This document shows, one piece after another, positions 17,643 through 26,933 of a stretch of DNA of 64,000 nucleotides. Location: contig NZ_PCPS01000002.1 in NCBI RefSeq assembly GCF_002975405.1, positions 186,001-250,000 on the forward strand. The letters are read 5' to 3'. The translations under genes were made by a program, and so were the position numbers. The DNA comes from Arthrobacter sp. MYb229. GTDB taxonomy: Bacteria; Actinomycetota; Actinomycetes; Actinomycetales; Micrococcaceae. A model generated the notes under the pieces. That model was not told where the DNA came from. It searched no databases and was given only the letters and a program-made list of their open reading frames with translations. Position 1 is the stretch's first letter; each line of letters starts with the position of its first letter.

Positions 17643-18707
17643 ATGTCTTCAACAACAGCCTCACCCACGCATAAGAAACCATCCCTCACCCAAGACGAAC
17701 GCGTTGGCAAGAAAAGCACGCTGTCAATTCTCCTGGGACGTCCGGAGATCGGTGCCCTCGTGGGCGCCGTCGCCCTGTTCATCTTCTTCGCCATCGTTGC
17801 ACCGGTCTTCTTGAGTCCCGCGTCCTTGGCCACCGTCCTCTACGGCGCTTCAACCATCGGCATTATGGCCGTTGGAGTGTCCTTGCTGATGATCGGTGGC
17901 GAGTTCGACCTGTCCACAGGTGTGGCAGTGATTTCCTCGGCACTCAGCGCGTCGTTGATCAGCTGGTACTTCGGGCTCAACGTCTGGGTCGGCATCGCCC
18001 TGGCTCTGGTCGTCTCACTGCTGATCGGGTTCATCAATGGAATCATCCTGATCAAGACCAAACTGCCATCCTTCATCGTGACGCTGGCCAGTTTCTTGAT
18101 GCTCACGGGCCTGAATCTGGGCCTGACGCGCGCCATTGGCGGATCGGTGTCCTCGCCATCCATTGCAGACATGGAAGGATTCCAGAGCGCCAAGGCGGTT
18201 TTCGCCTCTTCGGTGAATATCGGTGGGATCGACGTCAAGATCACCGTGTTCATTTGGCTAGCCTTGGTGATCATCGCTTCGTGGGTCTTGCTGCAAACAA
18301 AGATTGGCAACTGGATCTTCGCCATTGGCGGGGACGAGAAAGCCGCCCGCGCCGTCGGCGTCCCCGTGGTCCGCACCAAAATCGGGCTTTTCATGGCCGT
18401 CGGATTCTGTGGCTGGGTACTGGGCATGCACAACCTGTTCGCCTTCGACTCCGTGCAGTCAGGCGAAGGCATCGGCAATGAATTCCTCTACATCATTGCT
18501 GCGGTGATCGGCGGCTGCCTGCTCACTGGTGGTTACGGATCAGCCATTGGCGGGGCCATCGGGGCATTCATATTCGGCATGGCAAACAAGGGCATTGTGT
18601 ACGCAGAGTGGAACCCGGACTGGTTCAAGTTCTTCCTGGGCTTGATGCTGCTGCTGGCCACGGTTGTGAACATCGTCGTGAAGAAGCGCGCGGAATCCAG
18701 TAAATAG
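17643..18707 (+). CDS. Sugar ABC transporter permease (RbsC/FrcC class)
   Basis: A 354-residue inner-membrane protein with about 8-10 hydrophobic helices. The cytoplasmic N-terminal tail (about 35 residues) precedes the first helix. Family hallmarks include VSLLMIGGEFDLSTG (about 80-95), GFINGIILIKTKLPSFIVTLASF shared by RbsC homologues, and IGNEFLYIIAAVIGGCLLTGG near the end. It forms the translocation path and pairs with the ATPase encoded 12 nt downstream. GGAGGAAAA just before ATG is a strong ribosome site. Confidence 0.92.
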   Translation: MSSTTASPTHKKPSLTQDERVGKKSTLSILLGRPEIGALVGAVALFIFFAIVAPVFLSPASLATVLYGASTIGIMAVGVSLLMIGGEFDLSTGVAVISSALSASLISWYFGLNVWVGIALALVVSLLIGFINGIILIKTKLPSFIVTLASFLMLTGLNLGLTRAIGGSVSSPSIADMEGFQSAKAVFASSVNIGGIDVKITVFIWLALVIIASWVLLQTKIGNWIFAIGGDEKAARAVGVPVVRTKIGLFMAVGFCGWVLGMHNLFAFDSVQSGEGIGNEFLYIIAAVIGGCLLTGGYGSAIGGAIGAFIFGMANKGIVYAEWNPDWFKFFLGLMLLLATVVNIVVKKRAESSK

Positions 18708-18719
18708 GAAGCCAAGGAC

Positions 18720-19619
18720 ATGAACATGAAAACTCGAAAGAACAAGAAGGCCGAAGAGCTGCTGCAGAAGCTCGAACCCAAGACCAATGACAACCTGCTC
18801 ACGCTCAAAGGTGTAGGCAAGCACTACGGAAGCATTATCGCGTTGCGCGGTGTTGACATGGAAGTCGATCCGGGAAGGGTCACCTGCGTACTGGGCGATA
18901 ATGGTGCGGGCAAGTCCACGTTGATCAAGATCATCGCCGGTCTGCACCAGCATGATGAGGGCGAGTTCACGCTTCACGGGTCAGCCATCAAGCTCAAGAG
19001 CCCGCGAGTCGCCTTGGATGCTGGGATCGCCGCGGTATATCAGGATTTGGCGGTCGTCCCGCTGATGCCCATCTGGCGCAACTTCTTCCTTGGCTCGGAA
19101 CTGACTACCGGCGTAGGTCCCTTCAAAAAGCTTGATGTGCAGCGGATGAAGCAGATCACCAAGCAGGAACTGGCCGATATGGGTATCGATCTGCGTGATG
19201 TGGAACAGCCCATCGGGCAGCTTTCCGGTGGCGAACGACAGTGCGTGGCCATCGCCAGAGCCGTGTATTTCGGTGCGAAGGTGCTGATCTTGGACGAGCC
19301 CACGGCTGCTCTGGGTGTTAAGCAGTCTGGTGTGGTGCTGCGCTACATTCTCCAGGCCAGGGACCGCGGGCTGGGGGTCATCTTCATTACGCATAACCCG
19401 CACCACGCCTATCCGGTCGGCGACTCATTCCTGCTGCTCAAGCGTGGCCGCGCTATTGGCTACTATTCCAAATCGGAAATTACCGTGGAAGAGTTGACCG
19501 CCCAGATGGCCGGCGGTGCTGAACTGGCCGAGCTGGCACATGAGCTGGAACAGCTCGGTGGCCACGACGAGGAGTTGGCCGAAGCCGAGGCAGGTGCTGG
19601 ACCTCAGGTTGCTCGATAG
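18720..19619 (+). CDS. Single-domain sugar ABC transporter ATPase (FrcA type)
   Basis: This protein powers the importer encoded upstream. The Walker A is GDNGAGKST (about 61-69), the Q-loop YQDLAVVP, the signature LSGGERQ, the Walker [12 protein letters not shown] and the switch histidine in [11 protein letters not shown]. Unlike most RbsA/GguA relatives it has one ABC domain, not two, so it must act as a homodimer like FrcA. A lysine-rich N-terminal extension (about 25 residues) and an acidic, Glu-rich C-terminal tail flank the domain. The start could also be ATG 18726, which is better spaced from AAGGA at 18714-18718; the difference is two residues. Confidence 0.92.
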   Translation: MNMKTRKNKKAEELLQKLEPKTNDNLLTLKGVGKHYGSIIALRGVDMEVDPGRVTCVLGDNGAGKSTLIKIIAGLHQHDEGEFTLHGSAIKLKSPRVALDAGIAAVYQDLAVVPLMPIWRNFFLGSELTTGVGPFKKLDVQRMKQITKQELADMGIDLRDVEQPIGQLSGGERQCVAIARAVYFGAKVLILDEPTAALGVKQSGVVLRYILQARDRGLGVIFITHNPHHAYPVGDSFLLLKRGRAIGYYSKSEITVEELTAQMAGGAELAELAHELEQLGGHDEELAEAEAGAGPQVAR

Positions 19620-19635
19620 TTGCGAGCCAATTTGC

Positions 19636-19677
19636 CAAGGTGGTGGCCACTTCGGTCTTGAAGTGGCCACCACCTTG
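19636..19677 (+). terminator. Terminator of the ABC importer operon
   Basis: Arms 19636-19653 and 19660-19677 form a perfect 18-bp stem with a 6-nt loop, 16 nt after the ATPase stop. Confidence 0.9.
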
Positions 19678-19859
19678 TGCTCTTGCCGACGCCTTTTAAT
19701 GCGTGCCTCGAGTACTTCTGGTTCTGTACAGGGGGACCGGGAAAGGCATATTTGACTAAATGTCTCAACCATTACGAGTCAAGAAACTGAAGATGCTGGA
19801 GTTGCGAGAATGAAGCATTGAACCAGATGAAACCTAGGTCTGATTCCTTCACGGAACAT

Positions 19860-19879
19860 ATATTCCTATCATAGAATAT
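19860..19879 (+). promoter_or_regulatory. AT-rich inverted repeat upstream of the arabinose lacI gene
   Basis: Within the 19678-19948 gap, which has no gene, ATATTC (19860-19865) and GAATAT (19874-19879) form an inverted repeat in the only AT-rich patch. It probably marks the promoter of the regulator gene. No copy of the TGTTAGCGCTAACA operator is present here, so I see no sign of simple autoregulation. Confidence 0.35.
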
Positions 19880-19948
19880 AAATTTCGATGCTCCAGTCGA
19901 TCCGAGTTCAGAGAGGCTGCTCCGGCCCGCGGGTTAGTGTTTGCAATA

Positions 19949-21010
19949 ATGACGGATGTGAATACATTCAAGCCTGAAGATGGCAACGCATCGGATCGAC
20001 CGCCCTCGATGGCGGACGTGGCAGCCGTCGCCGGGGTCTCCCACCAAACCGTGTCGCGCGTATTGAATGATCACCCAAATGTCCGCGAAGGCACGCGAGT
20101 GCGAGTGCTGGAGGCCATCAAGGAGCTCGGTTATCGGCGCAATCTTGCCGCGCGCGCCCTGGCCACGGCGCAGACGCGCACCATCGGCATCCTGACCATC
20201 GGCAGCGAATTCTTTGGGCCGCAGTCCACCGTGCTCGCGGTGGAAGCCGCTGCTCGCGCACAGGGATATTTTGTCACCATGACCTCCATGGATAGTTATG
20301 ACTTTGGCGGTGCGGTCACGGCCCTGAACCACCTCACCGACCAGAGCGTGGACGGCGTGGTGGTGGTCGCCCCGCATGACAAGGTCACCGCCGCGATTGA
20401 CGACCTGAAGCTGAAAGTGCCGGTGGTGGTAGTAGCCGCACGGACCGATGTTCCGGCGGGGGATCCGGTGCACTACGTTTATGTCGATCAGCGCGACGGC
20501 GCCCGACAGGCGACGGAGCATTTGCTCTCCTTGGGGCACCGAAAGATCGTCCATGTTTCAGGCCCATCCGGTTGGTTTGATGCCACGGAGCGGAATATCG
20601 GTTGGCGTGAAGCCATGGCCGCAGCAGGCAATGACGCGGTGGAGTTCCCGGCGGAATCCTGGCTGGCCCCCAGCGGTTATGCCGCGGGGGTCAGCCTCGC
20701 GCCTCGGGTGAAGGCCGGGGAAATAACCGCCGTCTTTGCCTCCAACGACTATTTGGCCATCGGACTGCTGCGGGCATTCTGGGAGGCCGGCCTGAGCGTG
20801 CCGGAGGACGTATCGGTGGTTGGCTTTGATGACCTGCAGATCGCCGAGTTCTACATCCCGAAGCTCACCACGGTGCGCCAGCCCTTTGCCGACGTGGGTC
20901 GCGCCGCGCTAACCGAGTTGCTCGGTGGCGAACGAGGGCTGCAGGAGCCGCGCATGATCGCGCCCACCATGGTCGTCCGAGCCAGTACCGCCCCACCACC
21001 GCGAAACTGA
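19949..21010 (+). CDS. LacI-family regulator of the arabinose regulon (AraR-like)
   Basis: A LacI/GalR repressor of 353 residues from ATG 19949; an in-frame GTG at 19937 would add four. Neither start has a good ribosome site, so a leaderless or weakly translated message is possible. The DNA-binding domain reads PSMADVAAVAGVSHQTVSRV with hinge LGYRRNLAARALAT; the SHQTVSRV recognition helix is the class that commonly reads TGTTAGCGCTAACA-type operators. Exactly that palindrome occurs before the araB-like gene 175 nt downstream and before chvE at 26.9 kb. L-arabinose or its isomerase product is the expected effector. Confidence 0.9.
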   Translation: MTDVNTFKPEDGNASDRPPSMADVAAVAGVSHQTVSRVLNDHPNVREGTRVRVLEAIKELGYRRNLAARALATAQTRTIGILTIGSEFFGPQSTVLAVEAAARAQGYFVTMTSMDSYDFGGAVTALNHLTDQSVDGVVVVAPHDKVTAAIDDLKLKVPVVVVAARTDVPAGDPVHYVYVDQRDGARQATEHLLSLGHRKIVHVSGPSGWFDATERNIGWREAMAAAGNDAVEFPAESWLAPSGYAAGVSLAPRVKAGEITAVFASNDYLAIGLLRAFWEAGLSVPEDVSVVGFDDLQIAEFYIPKLTTVRQPFADVGRAALTELLGGERGLQEPRMIAPTMVVRASTAPPPRN

Positions 21011-21064
21011 GTTCAGCCCAATCGACAGGTAGCTAATCTTCGTCATGTGTTGCGCATCGCATTT

Positions 21065-21078
21065 TGTTAGCGCTAACA
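21065..21078. promoter_or_regulatory. LacI operator in the araB-D-A promoter
   Basis: TGTTAGCGCTAACA is a perfect 14-bp palindrome with central CG. It overlaps a possible -10 (TAACAT 21074-21079) that lies 18 nt after a possible -35 (TTGCGC 21050-21055), so binding would block the promoter. The identical palindrome recurs at 26866-26879. Confidence 0.88.
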
Positions 21079-21184
21079 TAATGTAAATGTTCCGACCGAA
21101 CCCTGTGATCTCTTCTTCCGAAGAACAGCGGTGCGGCGACGCAACGATAGCCACCTGCCGTGCGGGTGCGAGGACGGAGAATCC

Positions 21185-22798
21185 ATGACTGGCCAGCAAG
21201 CAGGTTTGTCCGCGCCCGAGGTGATTGGTTCGGGGCAGGCAGTTCTGGGGATCGAATTTGGTTCAACGAATATCAAGGCTAGTCTCATCGGTCCCAACCA
21301 CGAGCAACTCGCCACCGGCAACCACGGGTGGGAAAACCAGTTCGTGGATCGACGCTGGACCTATTCCCGCGAAGCAATGATTGCGGGTCTGCAGAGCTGC
21401 TTTGCGGATCTGCTGGTTGATACCCAGCACCAATATGGAGTGCGCCCCACTGCCTTTGCGGCCATTGGCGTCTCGGCGATGATGCACGGCTACCTCGCCT
21501 TTGATAAATACGATGAACTGCTAGTTCCCTTCCGCACCTGGCGCAATACCTCGACCGAACAGGCCTCCAATCAGCTCAGCGAGGCCTTTGGCTACAACAT
21601 CCCACTGCGTTGGTCGGTTGCGCACTACTATCAGGCGCTGCTGGATCACGAAGAACACGTAGGCGCGGTCTCAAGCTTGAATACCTTGGCCGGGTTCATC
21701 CATCATCAGCTCACCGGGCGCCGGGTGCTCGGTGCTGGTGACGCCTCGGGAATGTTCCCACTGGACAGCGCCGACCTCGGTTACGACAAGGCTTTTATAG
21801 AGACTTTTGACCGGTTGGCGAAGCCATTGGGAGTTGCAGGTTCGCTGGAGCAGCTCTTGCCGGAGGTCCTTGCCGCTGGAACCGAGGCCGGTAGCCTGAC
21901 TGAGGCCGGAGCACTTTTGCTTGACCCCACCGGGCAGCTGCAGCCGGGAGCGATCTGCTGCCCGCCGGAAGGGGACGCAGGCACCGGAATGGTTGCTACC
22001 AACTCCGTAGCGCAACGCACCGCGAACGTCTCGGTGGGAACCTCCATCTTTGCGATGGTTGTCCTCGATGCCCCGTTGCGTGAAGTGCACCCCGAAATTG
22101 ACATCGTCACCACTCCCACCGGAGATCCGGTGGCCATGGTGCACTGCAATAACGGTGCCAGTGAACTAGCCAGCTGGGCCGCGCTTTTCGGCCAGTTTGC
22201 CCAGGGGCTAGGACATGAAACCTCCACGGATCAGGTCTACCAGACGCTGCTTGCCGCGGCACTGGACGGTGCAGCGGACGGCGGTGGACTGCTCGCCTAT
22301 AACTACCTGTCTGGAGAACCGGTGACCGGGCTGCCCGAGGGGCGCCCACTGCTGGTACGCACCCCGGATTCAACGTTTAACCTTGCGAATCTGATGCGCA
22401 CTCAGGTGTATTCGGTATTCGCCACGCTGAGCTTGGGCATGGAAATCCTTGCCGGCGAGGGCGTGAAAATCCATAAGCTGTTCGCCCATGGCGGCATCTT
22501 CCGGACCGCGCAGGCAGCGCAGCGGCTCCTGGCGGCGGCGCTTAATGTCCCGGTATCGGTAGGCAGCACCGCGGAACATGGCGGTGCCTGGGGAATTGCG
22601 GTGTTGGCAGCCTACCGGCACCGGGTCGCGACGAACTCGGCGGCCAGCCTCGCGGAATATCTGGATTCGCAGGTTTTCGCGAACGCCAAATTGCAGGAAC
22701 TGGCCCCGCAGCAGCAGGACGTGGCCGGATACGCACAATACCTGCGCGCCTATCAGGCCGGTCTGGACATCGAACGCGCGGCCATCACGGCCATCTAG
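21185..22798 (+). CDS. araB: FGGY-family carbohydrate kinase, probable L-ribulokinase
   Basis: This enzyme phosphorylates L-ribulose from AraA to give the AraD substrate; the role is assigned because it heads the kinase-araD-araA operon. The 537-residue protein has the FGGY two-domain fold: phosphate-binding GIEFGSTNIK near the N-terminus, GVSAMMHGYL as the substrate-side motif, RTWRNTST, and a C-terminal nucleotide domain with AHGGIFRTAQAAQRLLAAAL. It differs in detail from classical E. coli-type AraB and looks closer to a separate actinobacterial/firmicute FGGY branch that accompanies araD. Start ATG 21185 follows GGACGGAG; the earlier in-frame start at 21131 lacks support. Confidence 0.85.
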   Translation: MTGQQAGLSAPEVIGSGQAVLGIEFGSTNIKASLIGPNHEQLATGNHGWENQFVDRRWTYSREAMIAGLQSCFADLLVDTQHQYGVRPTAFAAIGVSAMMHGYLAFDKYDELLVPFRTWRNTSTEQASNQLSEAFGYNIPLRWSVAHYYQALLDHEEHVGAVSSLNTLAGFIHHQLTGRRVLGAGDASGMFPLDSADLGYDKAFIETFDRLAKPLGVAGSLEQLLPEVLAAGTEAGSLTEAGALLLDPTGQLQPGAICCPPEGDAGTGMVATNSVAQRTANVSVGTSIFAMVVLDAPLREVHPEIDIVTTPTGDPVAMVHCNNGASELASWAALFGQFAQGLGHETSTDQVYQTLLAAALDGAADGGGLLAYNYLSGEPVTGLPEGRPLLVRTPDSTFNLANLMRTQVYSVFATLSLGMEILAGEGVKIHKLFAHGGIFRTAQAAQRLLAAALNVPVSVGSTAEHGGAWGIAVLAAYRHRVATNSAASLAEYLDSQVFANAKLQELAPQQQDVAGYAQYLRAYQAGLDIERAAITAI

Positions 22799-22830
22799 AA
22801 CACCTTCATCCCGGCACTTAGGAGAAACCG

Positions 22831-23547
22831 ATGAGCCATGCTCAAACTTTAGCCAGCTACCCGAACGCCATGCGCCAAGAAGTTGCCCGAGTCCGTGAGG
22901 TCGTCGCGGCCCTGCACGGAGAACTGCCTCGTTATGAGCTGGTCGTCTGGACCGCCGGCAATGTCTCGCAGCGCGTGCGGAACCCTGAGGTGCCCGACGG
23001 CAGCGCGGACCTGTTCGTGATCAAACCCTCGGGGGTCTCCTATGATGAGCTGACGGCCGAATCCATGGTGGTCTGCACGCTGGACGGTGAGCTGTTGGAG
23101 GGTACGCGCGCTCCGTCTTCGGATACCGCGGCGCATGCCTACACCTACCAGCACATGCCCCACGTGGGGGGAGTGGTGCACACCCACTCGACCTACGCCA
23201 CCGCCTGGGCCGCGCGCGGCGAGGAAATCCCCTGCGTGCTGACCATGATGGCCGACGAGTTCGGTGGGCCAATCCCGGTGGGCCCGTTCGCGATCATTGG
23301 AGATGATTCCATCGGCCGTGGCATCGTCCAAACTTTGCGTGAATCGCGCAGCCCGGCCGTGCTGATGCAAAACCATGGCCCCTTCACCATCGGCAATGAT
23401 GCCCGTGCGGCGGTTAAGGCCGCGGTGATGTGCGAGGAAGTCGCCCGCACCGTCCATATTGCCCGCCAGCTCGGTGATCCACTGCCGATGCGAGGCGAAG
23501 ATATTGACGCGCTCTACGCGCGCTACCAAAACGTTTACGGACAATAG
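22831..23547 (+). CDS. araD: L-ribulose-5-phosphate 4-epimerase
   Basis: A class II aldolase-fold zinc enzyme that converts L-ribulose-5-phosphate to D-xylulose-5-phosphate, feeding the pentose phosphate pathway. In the 238 residues the zinc histidines lie in [10 protein letters not shown] (about 112), with a third in [10 protein letters not shown] (about 178), and phosphate-binding residues in WTAGNVSQR (about 35) and [10 protein letters not shown] (about 65). TAGGAG precedes the ATG. It sits between kinase and isomerase in a three-gene operon. Confidence 0.95.
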   Translation: MSHAQTLASYPNAMRQEVARVREVVAALHGELPRYELVVWTAGNVSQRVRNPEVPDGSADLFVIKPSGVSYDELTAESMVVCTLDGELLEGTRAPSSDTAAHAYTYQHMPHVGGVVHTHSTYATAWAARGEEIPCVLTMMADEFGGPIPVGPFAIIGDDSIGRGIVQTLRESRSPAVLMQNHGPFTIGNDARAAVKAAVMCEEVARTVHIARQLGDPLPMRGEDIDALYARYQNVYGQ

Positions 23548-23588
23548 CCGCTCGCTGGCGGCCAAAAACTTCAATCCGAAAGGACACC

Positions 23589-25100
23589 ATGAGCAAGGCA
23601 TATGAATCCAAGGAAATCTGGTTCTTCACCGGAAGCCAGGACCTGTATGGCGACGAAACCCTGCGACAGGTCGCCGAGCAATCGCGCGAGGTCGCCGAGG
23701 CTCTGGACGGATCCGAGCAGGTCCCGGCGAAGGTCATCTGGAAGCCGGTGCTCAAGGACGCGGAATCGATCCGCCGGGCCATGCTGGAGGCGAACTCGAA
23801 TGACAACGTGCTGGGCGTAATCACCTGGATGCACACGTTCAGCCCGGCCAAGATGTGGATCTCCGGGTTGAAGGCACTGGCCAAGCCGTTGCTGCACCTG
23901 CACACCCAGGCGAATGTCGAGCTGCCGTGGGACACCATCGACTTCGACTTCATGAACCTGAACCAGGCCGCCCACGGCGACCGTGAATACGCCTATCTGG
24001 CCACCCGGATCGGGGCCACCCGCACTACCGTGGTCGGCCACGTTTCCAATCCGGCGGTTGCCGGACGCGTGGGCACCTGGGTTCGCGGTGCCGCCGGCTG
24101 GAATGCCACCCAGTCGATGAAGCTGGTCCGCTTCGGAGACAATATGCGCAACGTCGCGGTCACCGAAGGGGACAAAACCGAGGCCGAACTGCGCTTTGGC
24201 GTCTCGGTCAACACCTGGGCGGTCAACGACTTGGTCGAAGCCGTAGAAGCGGTTGCCGAAGGCGATGTGGATGAACTGGTGGCCGAATACGAGCGTGAAT
24301 ACGATGTCGCCGCGGAGTTGCGCGCCGGCGGAGTCCGCCACGAGTCGCTGCGCTACGCCGCACGCCAGGAATTGGCCATCGAGTCGTTCCTGCGCGCGCT
24401 GGGCGCTTGGGCTTTCACCACTAATTTCGAGGACCTCGGCGGGCTCAAGCAGCTGCCGGGCCTCGCGGTCCAGCGGCTGATGGGCAAGGGCTACGGCTTC
24501 GGCGCCGAAGGCGACTGGAAGACCGCGGTGCTGGTGCGTGCCGCGAAGGTGATGGGCGCCGGGCTGCCCGGTGGCGCTTCGCTGATGGAGGACTACACCT
24601 ATGACCTGGCCCCGGGCAAGGAGCTGATCCTCGGCGCCCACATGCTCGAGGTCTGCCCGTCGCTGACCACCGACAAGCCGCGTATCGAAATCCATCCGCT
24701 GGGCATTGGGGGACGCGAGGACCCGGTGCGCATGGTGTTCAACGCCGCGGCTACCACCGGCGCCGTGGTGGTTTCGATGGCCGATATGCGCGAGCGTTTC
24801 CGCTTGACCGCAAACGTGGTTGACGTGGTGACCCCGCCGCAGGAACTGCCGAACCTTCCGGTGGCGCGTGCCGTGTGGCAGCCGCGACCTGACTTCTCCA
24901 CCTCGGCGGAGTCCTGGCTGACCGCCGGCGGAGCCCACCATACGGTCATGTCCACGGCCGCCGGAATCGAGGCCTTCGAGGTGTTCGCCGAAATCGCCGG
25001 CACCGAGCTGCTGGTGATCGACGAGAGCACCACGCGCCGCGGCTTTGCCGAACAGGTGCGGCTGAACCAGGCGTACTACCGCTTGGCTCAAGGCCTGTAG
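23589..25100 (+). CDS. araA: L-arabinose isomerase
   Basis: A manganese-dependent isomerase, L-arabinose to L-ribulose. The 503 residues match the family, starting with [16 protein letters not shown], a strong AraA signature, and including [13 protein letters not shown] (about 79) and MEDYTYDL in the metal-site region (about 334). GAAAGGA gives a good ribosome site. It is the last gene of the operon and is followed by a 12-bp terminator hairpin. Confidence 0.97.
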   Translation: MSKAYESKEIWFFTGSQDLYGDETLRQVAEQSREVAEALDGSEQVPAKVIWKPVLKDAESIRRAMLEANSNDNVLGVITWMHTFSPAKMWISGLKALAKPLLHLHTQANVELPWDTIDFDFMNLNQAAHGDREYAYLATRIGATRTTVVGHVSNPAVAGRVGTWVRGAAGWNATQSMKLVRFGDNMRNVAVTEGDKTEAELRFGVSVNTWAVNDLVEAVEAVAEGDVDELVAEYEREYDVAAELRAGGVRHESLRYAARQELAIESFLRALGAWAFTTNFEDLGGLKQLPGLAVQRLMGKGYGFGAEGDWKTAVLVRAAKVMGAGLPGGASLMEDYTYDLAPGKELILGAHMLEVCPSLTTDKPRIEIHPLGIGGREDPVRMVFNAAATTGAVVVSMADMRERFRLTANVVDVVTPPQELPNLPVARAVWQPRPDFSTSAESWLTAGGAHHTVMSTAAGIEAFEVFAEIAGTELLVIDESTTRRGFAEQVRLNQAYYRLAQGL

Positions 25101-25118
25101 GCGCACAGGGACCTTAGG

Positions 25119-25146
25119 TTGGCCAGCACCACCGGGTGCTGGCCAA
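25119..25146. terminator. Terminator between convergent araA and the TIGR01777 gene
   Basis: Arms 25119-25130 and 25135-25146 form a perfect 12-bp stem with an ACCG loop, in the 52-nt gap between two convergent stops. Confidence 0.85.
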
Positions 25147-25152
25147 TGCCTA

Positions 25153-26547
25153 TTAAGGCTTGGACGGAAGCGAGTTTGCCTCGGCTCGGTCTCCCCGGGT
25201 CGGTGAACCCAAGCAGTGGGCCAGAGTTTGCTCGATTTGTGCGAAGCGGAAGTGGTGCGCGGCATCCAGCAGCTTCTGCGGGACCACCTGTTGATCTGCC
25301 ATGGCCAATAGCTTGGCGCCTTGGGTTCCCAGCAGCAGTTTCGGGGCGGCTGCAGGCACCGGAATGATGGCCGGGCGGCGCAGTGCCTTGGCCAAGGCGC
25401 TGGTGAATTCGGCGTTGCTGACCGGGTGAGGGGACACCGCGTTCACCGGGCCGCTCAGCTGCGTGTCCCACAAAGCCCGATGGTAGATATCAATGAGATC
25501 GTCGAGGCCAACCCAGGACAGGCGCTGTTCTCCCGTGCCCAAGCGGCCACCCAAGCCGGCGGCGAAGATCGGGCGCAGCACCGCGAGCATGCCACCCGAA
25601 GGGCTGAGCACCACGCCGGTGCGGATCTGCACCCGGCGCATGCTCGTCTCGCCTTGCCCGGTTGCTTGCTCCCAGCGTTGGACCACGCCGGATAAGAAGT
25701 CCGCGCCCCCTACTTCAGGAGGCGACTGCTCATCAATCGGGGCGGCTCCGGCCGAGGCACCGTAGATGCCGATGGCCGAGGCGCTGATGAATCGGGAGAC
25801 GCCGGAGCGATCCGCCAGCTCAGCCAGAGCCCGGGTGGGTTCGATGCGGCTTGCCTCGATCGCCTGCCGGTGCGAGTCGCTGAACCTGCCGAAGATGCTT
25901 GTTCCGGCGAGGTGGATGACCGCGTCGCAATCGTCTAGCAGGTCGTGCTCCGGAGCCAGCGGATCCCAACGTCGTTCGTCCGTGGATTGCGGCGCGCGGC
26001 GCACCAGCTTGATGACTCGGTGCCCGCCGGTGGACAAGAAGGCGCATAACGCGGTGCCGACCATGCCATTGCTTCCGGTGACCGCGATGGTCAACGGTTC
26101 CAGTCCGGCCTCGGACGCCCGCTCATGGGCGGCGAAATCGGCGGCGAGCTGGCGGTGGCGGTAGTCCAGCATCCGTTCGATCTGCGTTGCGGGCAGATTG
26201 GAGCTGACGCGGTCGGTGACGGTGGTGTGCCCGGATCCCGCGGGCTCGGTGAGGTGTTCATGACGCCAATGAGCCACGCGCGTGGGGGCCGCCCGCACGC
26301 CGCGAGCCTGCAGCTCGTCGACGAACCGCCGATTCTCGAGGTAGTCGGAGGGCTTGTGCTGGGCGTACCAGCGCAGGCCGCCAGGCAGCCCCAGTGCCGC
26401 GGTTCCCCCACGCAAGGAGCCGGCTTCTTCGATGACCTTGAGCGGAAGCCAGGGCGGCAGCAGCCGGCGAATCGCGCCCGGCCGGGCAAACCAGGCGGAT
26501 ACCTCGTCCGGGGGTGCCGGAAGAACGCTGGACCTTTGTGTAGTCAT
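25153..26547 (-). CDS. TIGR01777-family NAD-dependent epimerase/dehydratase with N-terminal SRPBCC domain
   Basis: A 464-residue fusion. Residues about 1-150 form an SRPBCC (polyketide cyclase-like) module with HKPSDYLENRRFVDEL and an arginine-rich middle; the rest is the Rossmann protein of the TIGR01777 group, starting VTGSNGMVGTALCAFL, with VIHLAGTSIFGRFSD and a C-terminal DUF1731-like end. The substrate of this family is unknown; some relatives affect cell division. The gene is on the opposite strand to the arabinose genes that flank it and has no operator of that regulon, so it looks like an unrelated single gene caught between two co-regulated operons. Confidence 0.88.
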   Translation of the reverse strand: MTTQRSSVLPAPPDEVSAWFARPGAIRRLLPPWLPLKVIEEAGSLRGGTAALGLPGGLRWYAQHKPSDYLENRRFVDELQARGVRAAPTRVAHWRHEHLTEPAGSGHTTVTDRVSSNLPATQIERMLDYRHRQLAADFAAHERASEAGLEPLTIAVTGSNGMVGTALCAFLSTGGHRVIKLVRRAPQSTDERRWDPLAPEHDLLDDCDAVIHLAGTSIFGRFSDSHRQAIEASRIEPTRALAELADRSGVSRFISASAIGIYGASAGAAPIDEQSPPEVGGADFLSGVVQRWEQATGQGETSMRRVQIRTGVVLSPSGGMLAVLRPIFAAGLGGRLGTGEQRLSWVGLDDLIDIYHRALWDTQLSGPVNAVSPHPVSNAEFTSALAKALRRPAIIPVPAAAPKLLLGTQGAKLLAMADQQVVPQKLLDAAHHFRFAQIEQTLAHCLGSPTRGDRAEANSLPSKP

Positions 26548-26815
26548 GGCCCAATACTATGTCCGGGATCCCTGCCGCCACGCGCACTGCGCGTCGACGG
26601 GCTTGCAAAGGCCATTCTCGCAGGGCTAACTGCGAGGGCTGCCGTGACAAGCATGGCCGTAGTAGCTTTACCTTGTCGTTCCTTGGGTGTTCCGAGCCTG
26701 CCATTACACACGCTGAAGGCGCTTCGGCAAGCCCCTTGGCCGCACTGCACCCGGGGGCAGTTAGGCGGTCATTCGCTCATGATCCACGTCAACATGCTGG
26801 AACCTCTAGGCTGTC

Positions 26816-26879
26816 TTGTCCGCTTAATATCAAATTGTTATCATCTGGGGTGGCGCAACTCACGTTGTTAGCGCTAACA
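26816..26879 (+). promoter_or_regulatory. Promoter and LacI operator of the chvE-gguA-gguB-galM operon
   Basis: TTGTCC (26816-26821) and TATCAT (26839-26844) are spaced by 17 nt, giving a transcription start near 26851. The operator TGTTAGCGCTAACA (26866-26879) lies just downstream, where a bound repressor would block elongation. The rest of the 26548-26933 gap holds no recognisable gene. Confidence 0.8.
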
Positions 26880-26933
26880 TGGTGTGAGCCCGGTCGCACT
26901 GCCGGGATGAATCGGAATACGCAGGAGGAAAAG

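Noticed and set aside
23571-25265. Long minus-strand open frame opposite araA
   Set aside because: It mirrors araA codons in a GC-rich genome, shows no domain, and araA is complete on the plus strand. Similar antisense frames opposite chvE (26874-28370), iolE (4071-5075) and gguA (28719-29741) were rejected for the same reason.
26559-26933. In-frame upstream extension of chvE
   Set aside because: It runs through a promoter, the TGTTAGCGCTAACA operator and the ribosome site; the signal peptide begins only at 26934.
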